Shown here: piece by piece, positions 52,594-60,691 of the stretch
Numbering within the stretch: the stretch's first letter is position 1
How the letters are laid out: every line of letters begins with the position of its first letter
Assembly (NCBI GenBank): GCA_024227995.1
Contig: CP100467.1
Span: forward strand, 62,001-126,000
Origin: Halomicrococcus gelatinilyticus
Lineage (GTDB): Archaea > Halobacteriota > Halobacteria > Halobacteriales > Haladaptataceae
DNA length: 64,000 nucleotides
Direction of reading: 5' to 3'
Position numbers and translations under genes: made by a program
Notes under the pieces: model-generated
Seen by the model: the letters and a program-made list of their open reading frames with translations, nothing else
Database searches by the model: none
What the model was told of the DNA's origin: nothing

Positions 52594-54007
52594 CCACGCT
52601 CACCTCTGACGTCGCCTCCGACCGGTCGACCACCGCGTCCTCGGAGACGGTCGGCGGTCCCTCGCGGACGATGCGGACGACGACGTAGAGGTAGAGCGCG
52701 AGCAGCACCAGATAGACGGCGACGAATCCGACGAGCGTCACCGTCGCCTCGGTCGCGGTGAGTTCGGTCGAGACGCCGTCGCTGGTCTTCATCACGCCCT
52801 GGATGAGCCACGGCTGGCGACCCACCTCGGTGACGATCCAGCCGAGGTGGACGGCGAGGATGCCCAGCGGCGCAGACGCCATCAGCGCCTTGTGGAGGAG
52901 GTCGTCCGAGCGGAGTTCGCCGCGCGCCCAGCGGTAGCCGCCCCAGACGGCGAGCAGGATGAACCAGAAGCCGAGCGCGACCATCATGCGGAACGACCAG
53001 AACACGAGCGCGACGGGCGGCTGGGGCCCCTCGAACTCGTTCAGCCCTGTTATCTCGGCGTTCGGGTCGCCGCCGCTGGCGAGCCACGACGCCCCGCCCG
53101 GGATGCCGATGCCGAAGATGTCCTTCGCCCGCGGGTCGAGCAGGTCCTCCAGGTTCGTCGGGAAGGCGACGATGTACTCGGGGACGTAGGAGTCGGTCTC
53201 CCAGACCGCCTCCATCGCCGCGAACTTCTGGGGCTGGGTCTCGTAGACGTGGCGGGCGTACAGGTCGCCGTGGACGACCTGCAGGGGTGCCGTGATGAGC
53301 AGCGCGACGAGGCCGAACTTGAGCGTCGTCTCCCAGAAGCCGACGTTCTCGACGGGGTAGCCCCACACGTGGTGGCGGAAGACGAAGTACGCGCCGATAC
53401 CTGCCATGACGAGCGCCACGGACTCGACGGCGGCGTTCTGCATGTGGACGTACATCCACGGGAACCGCGGGTTCGCGTACGCCGCGATGGGGTCGACGAG
53501 TCTGACGATGGGCTGGCCGTTCTGCATGACCACCTCGAACCCGCGCGGCGTCTGCAGCCACGAGTTGGCGATCAGTATCCAGACCGCGGACAGCCAGCTT
53601 CCGACGCCCACCGCCAGCGCCGACAGCATGTACACGGCGTTGCCGACGCGCTCGCGGCCGAACACGAAGATGCCGAGGAACGTCGCCTCCAGCATGAACG
53701 CCATCAGCCCCTCGACGGCGAGCGGGCCGCCGAACAGCTCGCCGGCGGCCGTCGAGAACACCGCGAAGTTGGTGCCGAACTCGAACTCCAGGACGATGCC
53801 CGTCACGGTGCCGACGACGAAGCTGATGGCGAAGATCTTCGTCCAGAACCGGCGCAACTGCTCGTAGATGGGTCGGCCGGTTCGGATGTCCTTCCACGTG
53901 AAGTAGATGAGGAAGGGCGCGAGTCCCATGCTCATCACGGGGAAGATGATGTGGACGATGGTCGTGACGGCGAACTGGAGGCGGCTTGCGATGACTGGGT
54001 CGAGCAT
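52586..54007 (-). CDS. cydA: Cytochrome bd ubiquinol oxidase subunit I
   Basis: A 473-residue heme-binding subunit that oxidises quinol and reduces oxygen to water, conserving energy and working at low oxygen. Expected residues are present: His19 in TTIVHI (heme b595/d region), Glu99 and Glu107 in AVEGLMAFMLEATF, His188 in MYVHMQNA and a Met in FRMMVALGF as b558 ligands. GRQPW marks the quinol side. The quinol loop is of the short kind, as in cyanide-insensitive oxidases. The ATG at 54007 gives the usual N-terminus; the 8-residue extension is unlikely. Confidence 0.95.
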   Translation of the reverse strand: MLDPVIASRLQFAVTTIVHIIFPVMSMGLAPFLIYFTWKDIRTGRPIYEQLRRFWTKIFAISFVVGTVTGIVLEFEFGTNFAVFSTAAGELFGGPLAVEGLMAFMLEATFLGIFVFGRERVGNAVYMLSALAVGVGSWLSAVWILIANSWLQTPRGFEVVMQNGQPIVRLVDPIAAYANPRFPWMYVHMQNAAVESVALVMAGIGAYFVFRHHVWGYPVENVGFWETTLKFGLVALLITAPLQVVHGDLYARHVYETQPQKFAAMEAVWETDSYVPEYIVAFPTNLEDLLDPRAKDIFGIGIPGGASWLASGGDPNAEITGLNEFEGPQPPVALVFWSFRMMVALGFWFILLAVWGGYRWARGELRSDDLLHKALMASAPLGILAVHLGWIVTEVGRQPWLIQGVMKTSDGVSTELTATEATVTLVGFVAVYLVLLALYLYVVVRIVREGPPTVSEDAVVDRSEATSEVSVDD

Positions 54008-54041
54008 GGTGGGAATCGACGCGGGCGGCACGGCGGACTAA

Positions 54042-54055
54042 CGAACGCGAGTTCG
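54042..54055. promoter_or_regulatory. Inverted repeat upstream of cydA
   Basis: CGAAC-GCGA-GTTCG, 35-48 bases upstream of the cydA start, is a symmetric site where an oxygen- or redox-responsive regulator might bind. No direct evidence. Confidence 0.35.
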
Positions 54056-54176
54056 GTCGACGGTAACCGTGACCAGCTAGGGAGTCAGCGAACGTATCCC
54101 TTGCGGCCACCCAGTAGGGGCCGACAGTCTCGGAGGCTGAACCGACGGTTCTCACCGACAGGCACGGCTGCGACGG

Positions 54177-54596
54177 TCAGCGCTCGACCGTCACGTCGAA
54201 CGTCCCCCACCACCGGTACGTCCGACCCCTACCCGAGAGCGGTGGGGCCACGCCCAGCGGGAGGAGCGGCGACGTCACGAGCAGCGACGGGAACGGCAGC
54301 AGGACCGACGAGCCGGTCGAGCCACCCGCCCTCGCGGGAGACGTCGTCGGTCCAGACCACGACGTCGTTCGTCGCGTGCTCCATCCCCGCCGCGAGCGCG
54401 TGAGCCGTCCTCGAACAGCCTGCAGGCTCGCCGGCGACGAGGACCGTCGCGTGGTCGGGGCGTCGGCGACCACCGGGTCGGCGGGCGGGCCGCAGTCGAC
54501 GAGTTCGTCGCCGTCGCGGAACGCACCGACGACGGCGTCCGCACCGGACGGCCGGAAGGACGACGCTCGCCGTTGGAACACCTGTTCGAGTGGCAC
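54177..54596 (-). pseudogene. Decayed family-2 glycosyltransferase gene
   Basis: Minus-strand remains of a GT2-like gene. From ATG 54596 one frame reads a plausible N-terminus (SGADAVVGAFRDGDELVD). Near 54455 the sense continues in the neighbouring frame: VLVAGEPAGC, ALAAGMEHATNDVVVWTDD and REGGWLDRLV, with the acidic WTDD resembling a GT2 DxD region. After about 54305 it switches back to the first frame with LLVTSPLLPLGVAPP and ends GRTYRWWGTFDVTVER and a stop, a typical C-terminal membrane end. Most of the middle of a roughly 300-residue enzyme is missing. Two frameshifts plus a deletion explain this. Confidence 0.65.
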
Positions 54597-54747
54597 TTCT
54601 CGCCGGGACGTAAAGTGTCAGGGGGCGCGGACCGGCGGTGTCGCGCCGAGGACTGCGGTCCGTCGGGGGCGAGGGGGGCTTCTCTCGCGACTCGGAGGGC
54701 AGAAACCGTCCCAAGTCGTTTTTGCTCACACCGCCGTACGGTGGACC

Positions 54748-55197
54748 ATGGAGGGGCTTCGCTGGGTGCAACTGAGCGGAGACGAACTGGACGAGTTCCT
54801 GGGTGACGGGGGAACCGGAACGCTGTCGTTCTCGACCGAACTCGAAGAGCCGCCGTTCTCGCTGCCGGTGTCCTACGGGTACGACGCGGACTCGGGGGAC
54901 TTCTACTTCCGACTCTTCTTCCCCCCGGAGAGCGGCAAGACCGACCTCGTCGAGAACCCCGTTTCCTTCGTCACGCACCGGCAGACAGAGGAGGGCCAGC
55001 GGAGTGTCGTCGCCGACGGTCGCCTCGAAGAGCTGACGGACATGCCGTACGATTCGAGTGCCGTGCAGGGGATGTGGGCGGTCAACATTCCGCGGGTGGA
55101 CGTGTTCGACCAGCCGCAGGACGACGTGACGTTCCGCCAGTTCCGCCTGGTTCCCGAACGACTGACCGGGCGGAAGGAGGTCCAGTCGGAGTCCTGA
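54748..55197 (+). CDS. Pyridoxamine 5'-phosphate oxidase-family (FMN-binding split barrel) protein
   Basis: A 149-residue protein with the flavin-reductase-like split barrel. Typical are ELDEFLGDGGTGTLSF, PVSYGYDADSGDFYFRL and PVSFVTHRQTEEGQRSVVADGRLEEL. Such proteins bind FMN or F420 and reduce or sense small molecules; the substrate is unknown. The ATG at 54748 is chosen because the frame upstream belongs to the pseudogene region. Confidence 0.85.
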   Translation: MEGLRWVQLSGDELDEFLGDGGTGTLSFSTELEEPPFSLPVSYGYDADSGDFYFRLFFPPESGKTDLVENPVSFVTHRQTEEGQRSVVADGRLEELTDMPYDSSAVQGMWAVNIPRVDVFDQPQDDVTFRQFRLVPERLTGRKEVQSES

Positions 55198-55354
55198 ACG
55201 CGGTCGGTGCGCGACACGTCACGGACCGTCGGCGCTCGCGGCGACGAGTGACGGCGCTCAGTCGTCGCCGACGCGCGGACGACCCATCACGTCACAGACC
55301 TGTCATACGACTGCCGAAGATACCTTCCTCGATAGGAACGTACCCGTGGAGAGG

Positions 55355-57043
55355 ATGAGGGGGAGCGACCACTGGTACAAGAACAGCGTCATGTACGCCG
55401 TCGACGTCGAGCGGTTCAACGACTCGGACGGCGACGGGATCGGGGACTTCCCGGGACTCACGAATCGCCTGGACTACATCTCCCGTCTCGGGGTGGACTG
55501 CCTGTGGTTGCTTCCGTTCTATCCGACGCCGAACCGGGACAACGGTTACGACGTGATGGACTACTACGAGGTCGACGACCGACTCGGCGACCTGGGTGAC
55601 TTCGCCGAGTTCCTCAACGAGGCAGGGAGTCGCGGCATCCGCGTCATCGTCGACCTGGTAGTGAACCACACCTCGGACCAGCACCCGTGGTTCCAGGAGG
55701 CCCGCGAGGACCCCGACTCGAAGTACCGCGACTACTACGTCTGGGTCGACGACCCCGACGAGGCCGACGTCGAGGCCGAGACCGTCTTCCCCGGCCAGGA
55801 GGAGAGCGTCTGGAGCTACGACGAGGTCGCCGACGCCTACTACTTCCACAAGTTCTACGGCTTCGAGCCGGGACTGAACATCTCGAACCCTGACGTCCGC
55901 GACGAGATCCGGAGCATCATGGGCTACTGGCTGCGGCTGGGCGTCGACGGCTTCCGGTTCGACGCCGCCGCCCACATGATCGGGCCGAAGGGGCTCGAGT
56001 CGAAGCGACCGGACGACCCCCACGGGGTCCTCCGCAACTTCCGACGGTTCGTCACCAAGCGGAAAGGCGACGCCGTCCTCCTCGGCGAGGTGGACGTGGC
56101 GCCGAACCGACTCGGCGAGTACTTCGGCGACGGTGACGGCGACGAGCTGACGATGCTGTTCAACTTCCTGCTGGACAACTACCTCTTCCTCGGACTGGCG
56201 CGAGAGAACATGGAACCCATCGTTGAGGGGATACGCCTCCTGCCGACCGTCCCGACGGAGGGCCAGTGGGTCAACTTCCTGCGGAACCTCGACGAACTGG
56301 ACCTCGGACGGCTCACCGAATCGGAACGGGAGGACGTCTTCGAGGCGTTCGCCCCCGAGGAGGAGATGCGGATCTACGGTCGCGGCATCCGGCGGCGGCT
56401 CGCGCCGATGCTCGACGGCGACGAGCGGCGGATCCGGATGGCGTTCAGCCTGCTGTTCTCCATGCCGGGGACGCCGATGTTCGTCTACGGCGACGAGATC
56501 GGCATGGGCGAGGACCTCTCGCAGGCGGGCAGGACGGCGGTGCGAACGCCGATGCAGTGGGCGAACGAGGAGAACGCCGGCTTCTCGGACGCGCCGGCCG
56601 ACGACCTCGTGCTCCCGGTCGTCGAGGAGGGCCAGTTCGGCCACGACCGGGTGAACGTCACCGACCAGGAGTTCGACCCCGACTCGCTGTTCAACTGGAT
56701 GCAGCGACTCGTCGCCCTCCGGAAGGAGAACCCGGAACTGGGGTGGGGAAAGTTCGACCTTCTGGAGACCGAGGAACCCGGCGTGATAATCCACCGCTGC
56801 AGGTGGGACGGCACCGGCGTCCTGGCGATCCACAACCTCGCCGACGAGGAGACCGACGTCACGTTCTCGCTTCCGGGAGACCCCCGCCTCGTCGACGTCT
56901 TCGCCAACCGGCAGTACGACCCGCTCGACTCGGCCGAGAGCGACGGCTACGAGTTCACCATCGACCCCTACGGCTACCGCTGGTCGCGACTCCGGTCGGC
57001 GAAGGCGACCGGCAAGAGTGGGTGGCAGGACGTCGGGCAGTGA
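55355..57043 (+). CDS. GH13 trehalose-synthase-like enzyme with altered region IV
   Basis: A 562-residue alpha-amylase-superfamily enzyme nearest to trehalose synthase (maltose-trehalose isomerase) or alpha-glucosyl-transferring relatives. Region I is DLVVNHTSD (100-108). Region II GFRFDAAAH has the nucleophile Asp203, and region III LLGEVD has the acid/base Glu245. Region IV reads FLRNLDELD (308-316), so the usual His of NHD is Leu312 while Asp313 stays. The segment GIRRRLAPMLDGD also matches trehalose synthases. A GTG nine bases upstream is an alternative start. It may make compatible solutes or glucan-derived sugars; the missing His may lower hydrolysis. Confidence 0.85.
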   Translation: MRGSDHWYKNSVMYAVDVERFNDSDGDGIGDFPGLTNRLDYISRLGVDCLWLLPFYPTPNRDNGYDVMDYYEVDDRLGDLGDFAEFLNEAGSRGIRVIVDLVVNHTSDQHPWFQEAREDPDSKYRDYYVWVDDPDEADVEAETVFPGQEESVWSYDEVADAYYFHKFYGFEPGLNISNPDVRDEIRSIMGYWLRLGVDGFRFDAAAHMIGPKGLESKRPDDPHGVLRNFRRFVTKRKGDAVLLGEVDVAPNRLGEYFGDGDGDELTMLFNFLLDNYLFLGLARENMEPIVEGIRLLPTVPTEGQWVNFLRNLDELDLGRLTESEREDVFEAFAPEEEMRIYGRGIRRRLAPMLDGDERRIRMAFSLLFSMPGTPMFVYGDEIGMGEDLSQAGRTAVRTPMQWANEENAGFSDAPADDLVLPVVEEGQFGHDRVNVTDQEFDPDSLFNWMQRLVALRKENPELGWGKFDLLETEEPGVIIHRCRWDGTGVLAIHNLADEETDVTFSLPGDPRLVDVFANRQYDPLDSAESDGYEFTIDPYGYRWSRLRSAKATGKSGWQDVGQ

Positions 57044-57115
57044 GGGTCGCTCCGAAGCGTTGGGGCCCACGCCGGGGCAGGCCCGACCGTCGCAGGACGG
57101 TCCGGGCCGCGAATC

Positions 57116-57757
57116 CTACTCGAAGAACTTCCCGCGGTACTGCTTCGCCAGTTCGACGTCGAAGTCGTCGTAGCGCACGACGTCGTCGGTCGAGAGGTCG
57201 TCGTACTGGTCGACGTAGTCGGTCGCGTCCCCCTCGTCTGCGAACGCGAGCGGATTCTTCATCATCGGGTCGTCGACGCGGTCCGCGTCCGTCTCCAGGA
57301 CGAAGTACGCCTCGCTCGCCCGGGTCAGTTCCTTCGTCGCGTGGTCGTGGGCCCACGCGACGTCGACGTCGTCGCGGGTGACGCCCTCCTGGAAGGTGCC
57401 CGGTGAGGCCGTGTACGCCGTCATACAGCCCGTCGAGCAGAAGTGAACGTGTTCGCCGTCGTCGCGCAGCAACTGCGCGTTGTAGTCCGGGAACTTCGCG
57501 GGGTACATCTTGCAGACGGCACAGGACTCCTCCTCGCCCGGCGTCTCCGGTTTCGCTGCCGCCGCGTCGGTCCCCTCCGTCGCGGTGCTCGTCGTCGGTT
57601 GCCCGGTGCTGGTTCGGTCGGTCGTGCTCGTCGTCTCCTCGTCGGTCCCGGAGGAGCCGACACAGCCCGCGAGCGCCGCTCCGACGCCGAGGAGACCGGC
57701 ACGGAGCGCCGTTCGTCGCGTGAGGTCGTGGATCGCGTCCGTCTCGTCGTCCACCAT
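57116..57757 (-). CDS. nosL: NosL-family copper lipoprotein, first copy
   Basis: A 213-residue Tat lipoprotein: RR at 14-15, lipobox LAGC with Cys32, then a low-complexity T/S/E spacer. The NosL copper site CAVCKM is at 79-84 (Cys79, Cys82, Met84), and HFCSTGC adds Cys107 and Cys111. From family knowledge NosL delivers Cu(I) to the CuZ site of nitrous oxide reductase. It is transcribed away from nosD, and its promoter shares a motif with that of nosD. The ATG at 57757 is preceded by a TATA sequence at 57781-57785 (minus). Confidence 0.88.
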   Translation of the reverse strand: MVDDETDAIHDLTRRTALRAGLLGVGAALAGCVGSSGTDEETTSTTDRTSTGQPTTSTATEGTDAAAAKPETPGEEESCAVCKMYPAKFPDYNAQLLRDDGEHVHFCSTGCMTAYTASPGTFQEGVTRDDVDVAWAHDHATKELTRASEAYFVLETDADRVDDPMMKNPLAFADEGDATDYVDQYDDLSTDDVVRYDDFDVELAKQYRGKFFE

Positions 57758-57791
57758 GGCACCGTATCGTGACCCCGGCAGTATAGTGAAT

Positions 57792-57801
57792 CTGGTACAA
57801 T
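57792..57801 (-). promoter_or_regulatory. Shared nos promoter motif, leftward copy
   Basis: ATTGTACCAG on the minus strand, followed after six bases (57791-57786) by TATAC at 57785-57781. The start codon of the leftward nosL lies about 25-29 bases downstream of the TATA. Identical in sequence and spacing to the rightward copy. Confidence 0.6.
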
Positions 57802-57934
57802 AGACGAAAGCCGTCGCCGGAGAATGGGCGTGCGGTCGACGAGCCGGAAGGGGGCGAGTTCCTGCAGCGTCGGTGCCTCGACGGTTCCAATCGCTCGTCG
57901 ACGGACCGGAGTCTCGCCGGGGCCGCCTTCGACG

Positions 57935-57944
57935 ATTGTACCAG
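57935..57944 (+). promoter_or_regulatory. Shared nos promoter motif, rightward copy
   Basis: ATTGTACCAG, followed after six bases by TATATC at 57951-57956, about 25 bases before the GTG at 57978. With the leftward copy it forms a matched pair in one 220-base divergent region, suggesting a common activator or repressor of nosL and nosDFY. Confidence 0.6.
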
Positions 57945-57977
57945 TCGCCCTATATCGCGGGCGTCCCAACGTCCGCT

Positions 57978-59870
57978 GTGACACAGCGTGCGACCACGCT
58001 CGGCGTCCTCCTTCTCGTCGTCGCAGGGACGGCCCTCGCGGGCGGTGCGTTCGCGGTCGACACCGGCGCGACGCCCGAGCCGGTGCCGTTCCACGACACC
58101 GTCGCGTCCGGCCTCTCCTCGACCGCCGTGGAAGAGAGCCGCGAGCGGGGGCTCGTCCTCCCGCGCGTCGAGGTGTTCTACTCGGGCTACCGGTACGTCG
58201 CCGGCTACTACGGGACGCGGACGTACGCGCACGTCGCCAGCCTCCCCGAGACGCCCCAGCGGTACGGCACGCCCATCGCGGTGTACGTGTCCGACCTGGC
58301 GACGGTCTCGCTCCGGGCGACCGACGACGGCTATCTCGCCAGCGACGGCGACCCCGGGTGGGTGCGCGCCGACCGCGCGTTCTTCGTCCTCGGGAGCGAC
58401 GCGAAGACGATGGCAGGCTCCGCGGTCCCCGCCTTCGGCGCGCGGGCGGCGGCCGAGCAGTTCGCCGACGCCCACGGCGGCCGCGTCGTCCGGTGGTCGA
58501 CCGTCCTCGATACAGTCGAGGCGAGGGGTGGGGACGACGTCCGACGGGCGGTCCCCGACCGCCACGCCGCGGCGGACCGGACGGTCCGCGCGACGGACGA
58601 GTATCGCGACCGCCCGGTCTCGACGGTGGTCGGCCGGGACGCACCCACGGTCCAGGCGGCCGTCGACGCCGCGCCGCCGAACACGACCGTCCTCGTGCCG
58701 GCGGGCACTTACGAGGAGACGGTGACGGTCCGGAAGCCGGTCACCCTCCGTGGCGCGTCCGGCGCGACCGTCCGGGGCAACGGCTCCGGGAGCGTGGTGA
58801 CGGTCCGCGCCGACCGCGCCGCCGTGGTGGGACTCGACGTCGCCGGCGTCGGATCGGCCGACGACGACGTCAGCGGCGGCTGGGACGCGTCGGTGGAGAA
58901 CGCGTACGCCGACGGGAACGCGGGCGTCGCGGTCCAGAGGGCCGCCGCACCGCTCGTCGCCGACGTCGCGGTCGACACCCGGGCCAACGGCGTGCTCGTC
59001 GTCAACAGCACCGACGCCGTCGTCGACAACGTCACCGTCCGCGGGAGCGACCACTGGCGCGACGGCCGCATGGGCACCATGGCCATCTACTCCGACGGCG
59101 TCGTCCAGGACTCGACGTTCGTCGACGGCCGCGACGGCGTCGCCACCCACCACGCCGACGGGCTCGTCGTCAGGAACAACTCGATGACCGGCGGCCGGTT
59201 CGGCGTCCACCTGATGTACACCTCCGGCGCCCTCGTGGCGGGCAACGCGATGCGCGGCCAGTCGAACGCCGGCATGGACGTGATGACGCGGCCGACGGAC
59301 ACCGCCGTCGTCGGCAACGCGGTCACCGACGCGCCGACCGGCATCGCCGTCGCCGGCAGCCGGGCGTACGTCGCCCGCAACGTCGTCGCGGACGCGACCT
59401 ACGGCTTCGACGTGAACACCCGCCACTCGACCTACGAGGACAACGTCGCGTACGGCAACGAGGTGGGTGCGAAGACCTCGGACCTGCTCGCGTCGAACCG
59501 CGTCACCGGCAACGACTTCGTGGCGAACGAGCGCCACGCCACCGCCACCTACGGCGCGCTCCACGTCTGGACGTACGACGGCGACGGCAACCACTGGAGC
59601 GGCGCGCCCGGCCGCGCCGTCGGCGACCACCTGGACCGCTCGTTCACCCCGACGGACGCGGTCGGCGAGCGCCTCGCCACGACGTCGTCCGTCCGCGTAC
59701 TCGCGGAAGCACCGTCGTACCGCCTGACGCGCTTCCTCCTCGGCGAGGTGCCGGGGATGCGCGCCGAGGGAATCGTCGACCGCAACCCGCTCGCCGCCCC
59801 CGCGAACCCCGACCGCCTCGACCGCGCAGGGACGCTCGCGAACGCTACGGAGACTCCGACACAGCCATGA
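57978..59870 (+). CDS. nosD: NosD with N-terminal NosL-like domain
   Basis: A 630-residue exported protein. A hydrophobic signal segment spans 7-26. A NosL-like domain follows (about 40-180), containing FFVLGSDAKTMAGSAVPAFG and an FADAHGGRVVRW end but lacking the CxxCxM copper site. From about 200 the right-handed beta-helix of NosD (CASH repeats, TVLVPAGTYEETVTVRKPV and many DGVxxxxNxxTG turns) runs to about 560. NosD is needed for assembly of the CuZ centre. The GTG at 57978 is chosen because TATATC at 57951-57956 is 25 bases upstream; the frame is open 35 codons further. The stop overlaps nosF (ATGA). Confidence 0.9.
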   Translation: MTQRATTLGVLLLVVAGTALAGGAFAVDTGATPEPVPFHDTVASGLSSTAVEESRERGLVLPRVEVFYSGYRYVAGYYGTRTYAHVASLPETPQRYGTPIAVYVSDLATVSLRATDDGYLASDGDPGWVRADRAFFVLGSDAKTMAGSAVPAFGARAAAEQFADAHGGRVVRWSTVLDTVEARGGDDVRRAVPDRHAAADRTVRATDEYRDRPVSTVVGRDAPTVQAAVDAAPPNTTVLVPAGTYEETVTVRKPVTLRGASGATVRGNGSGSVVTVRADRAAVVGLDVAGVGSADDDVSGGWDASVENAYADGNAGVAVQRAAAPLVADVAVDTRANGVLVVNSTDAVVDNVTVRGSDHWRDGRMGTMAIYSDGVVQDSTFVDGRDGVATHHADGLVVRNNSMTGGRFGVHLMYTSGALVAGNAMRGQSNAGMDVMTRPTDTAVVGNAVTDAPTGIAVAGSRAYVARNVVADATYGFDVNTRHSTYEDNVAYGNEVGAKTSDLLASNRVTGNDFVANERHATATYGALHVWTYDGDGNHWSGAPGRAVGDHLDRSFTPTDAVGERLATTSSVRVLAEAPSYRLTRFLLGEVPGMRAEGIVDRNPLAAPANPDRLDRAGTLANATETPTQP

Positions 59871-60691
59871 CCACCAGTTCTTCGACCGCATCGACCGACG
59901 GAACGGATACGCAAGCGACCGGCGAACGGACGCCCGACGAACAAGCGACCGACCGCGACGAACCGGCCGAAGGGGAAGGACTCGTCGCAGAGGGCGTCGC
60001 CAAACGCTTCGGCGACGTGGAAGTGCTGGGAGACGTGTCGGCGACGATACCGGGGGGAGCGGTGACCGCGCTCGTCGGGCCGAACGGCTCCGGGAAGACC
60101 ACGCTGCTGCGCGTGCTGGCGGGCCTCGTCGCTCCCACGGACGGCACCGTCACCCGACCCGACGCCCGCGGGCGGGCGGTGGGCTACCTCCCGCAGACGC
60201 CCGCGTTCCGGCCGCAGTTGACCGTCGCGGAGACGGTGGCCCACTACGCCGACCTCGTCGGCGGTGCCGACGTGGACGCGACGCTCGACCGCGTAGGACT
60301 GGCCGCTGCCCGCGACCGCCGGGTCGGCGCGCTCTCCGGCGGGATGACGCGCCTGCTCGGCATCGCGACCGCGCTGCTCGGCGACCCGCCGCTGGTCGTC
60401 CTCGACGAACCCACCTCCGGGCTGGACCCGACGATGAGCGAGCGCGTGTTCGACGTCGCGAACGGCGCGGCGACCGACGGCACCGCCGTCCTGCTCAGTT
60501 CGCACGACCTGGGGCTGGTGACCGAGCGCGCGGACCGCGTCGTCGCGCTCCGACAGGGCGAAGTGACGGCCGCCGGAAGCGTCGACGCCGTCACCGGCGG
60601 CGACCGGTCGCTGCGGGCCGTCTTCGGCGACCTCGTCGCGGGCCACGAGGGGCGCGTCGCCGTGCGGGACGCGGGAGGGAGCGATGACTGA
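59867..60691 (+). CDS. nosF: ABC transporter ATP-binding protein NosF
   Basis: A 274-residue ATPase. A polar leader of about 38 residues precedes Walker A GPNGSGKT (71-78). The signature is LSGGM (156-160), where the usual Gln is Met, and Walker B is VVLDEP (177-182). It pairs with the NosY permease, probably to supply sulfur or another component for CuZ assembly. Translationally coupled to nosD and overlapping nosY by 8 bases. Confidence 0.93.
   Translation: MTTSSSTASTDGTDTQATGERTPDEQATDRDEPAEGEGLVAEGVAKRFGDVEVLGDVSATIPGGAVTALVGPNGSGKTTLLRVLAGLVAPTDGTVTRPDARGRAVGYLPQTPAFRPQLTVAETVAHYADLVGGADVDATLDRVGLAAARDRRVGALSGGMTRLLGIATALLGDPPLVVLDEPTSGLDPTMSERVFDVANGAATDGTAVLLSSHDLGLVTERADRVVALRQGEVTAAGSVDAVTGGDRSLRAVFGDLVAGHEGRVAVRDAGGSDD

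Larger units (their letters stand above)
54008..54747. other. Gap between cydA and the FMN-binding protein gene
   Basis: Holds the cydA promoter and inverted repeat, the glycosyltransferase pseudogene at 54177-54596, and about 150 bases of leader before the rightward gene. No other gene is seen. Confidence 0.5.

Noticed and set aside
55292-57070. 592-codon minus frame opposite the GH13 gene
   Set aside because: Shadow frame; the forward frame has all GH13 conserved regions.
56955-59891. 978-codon minus-strand frame opposite nosD and the first nosL
   Set aside because: Low-complexity valine/arginine composition typical of shadow frames; real coding signals lie on the opposite strand or in another frame.
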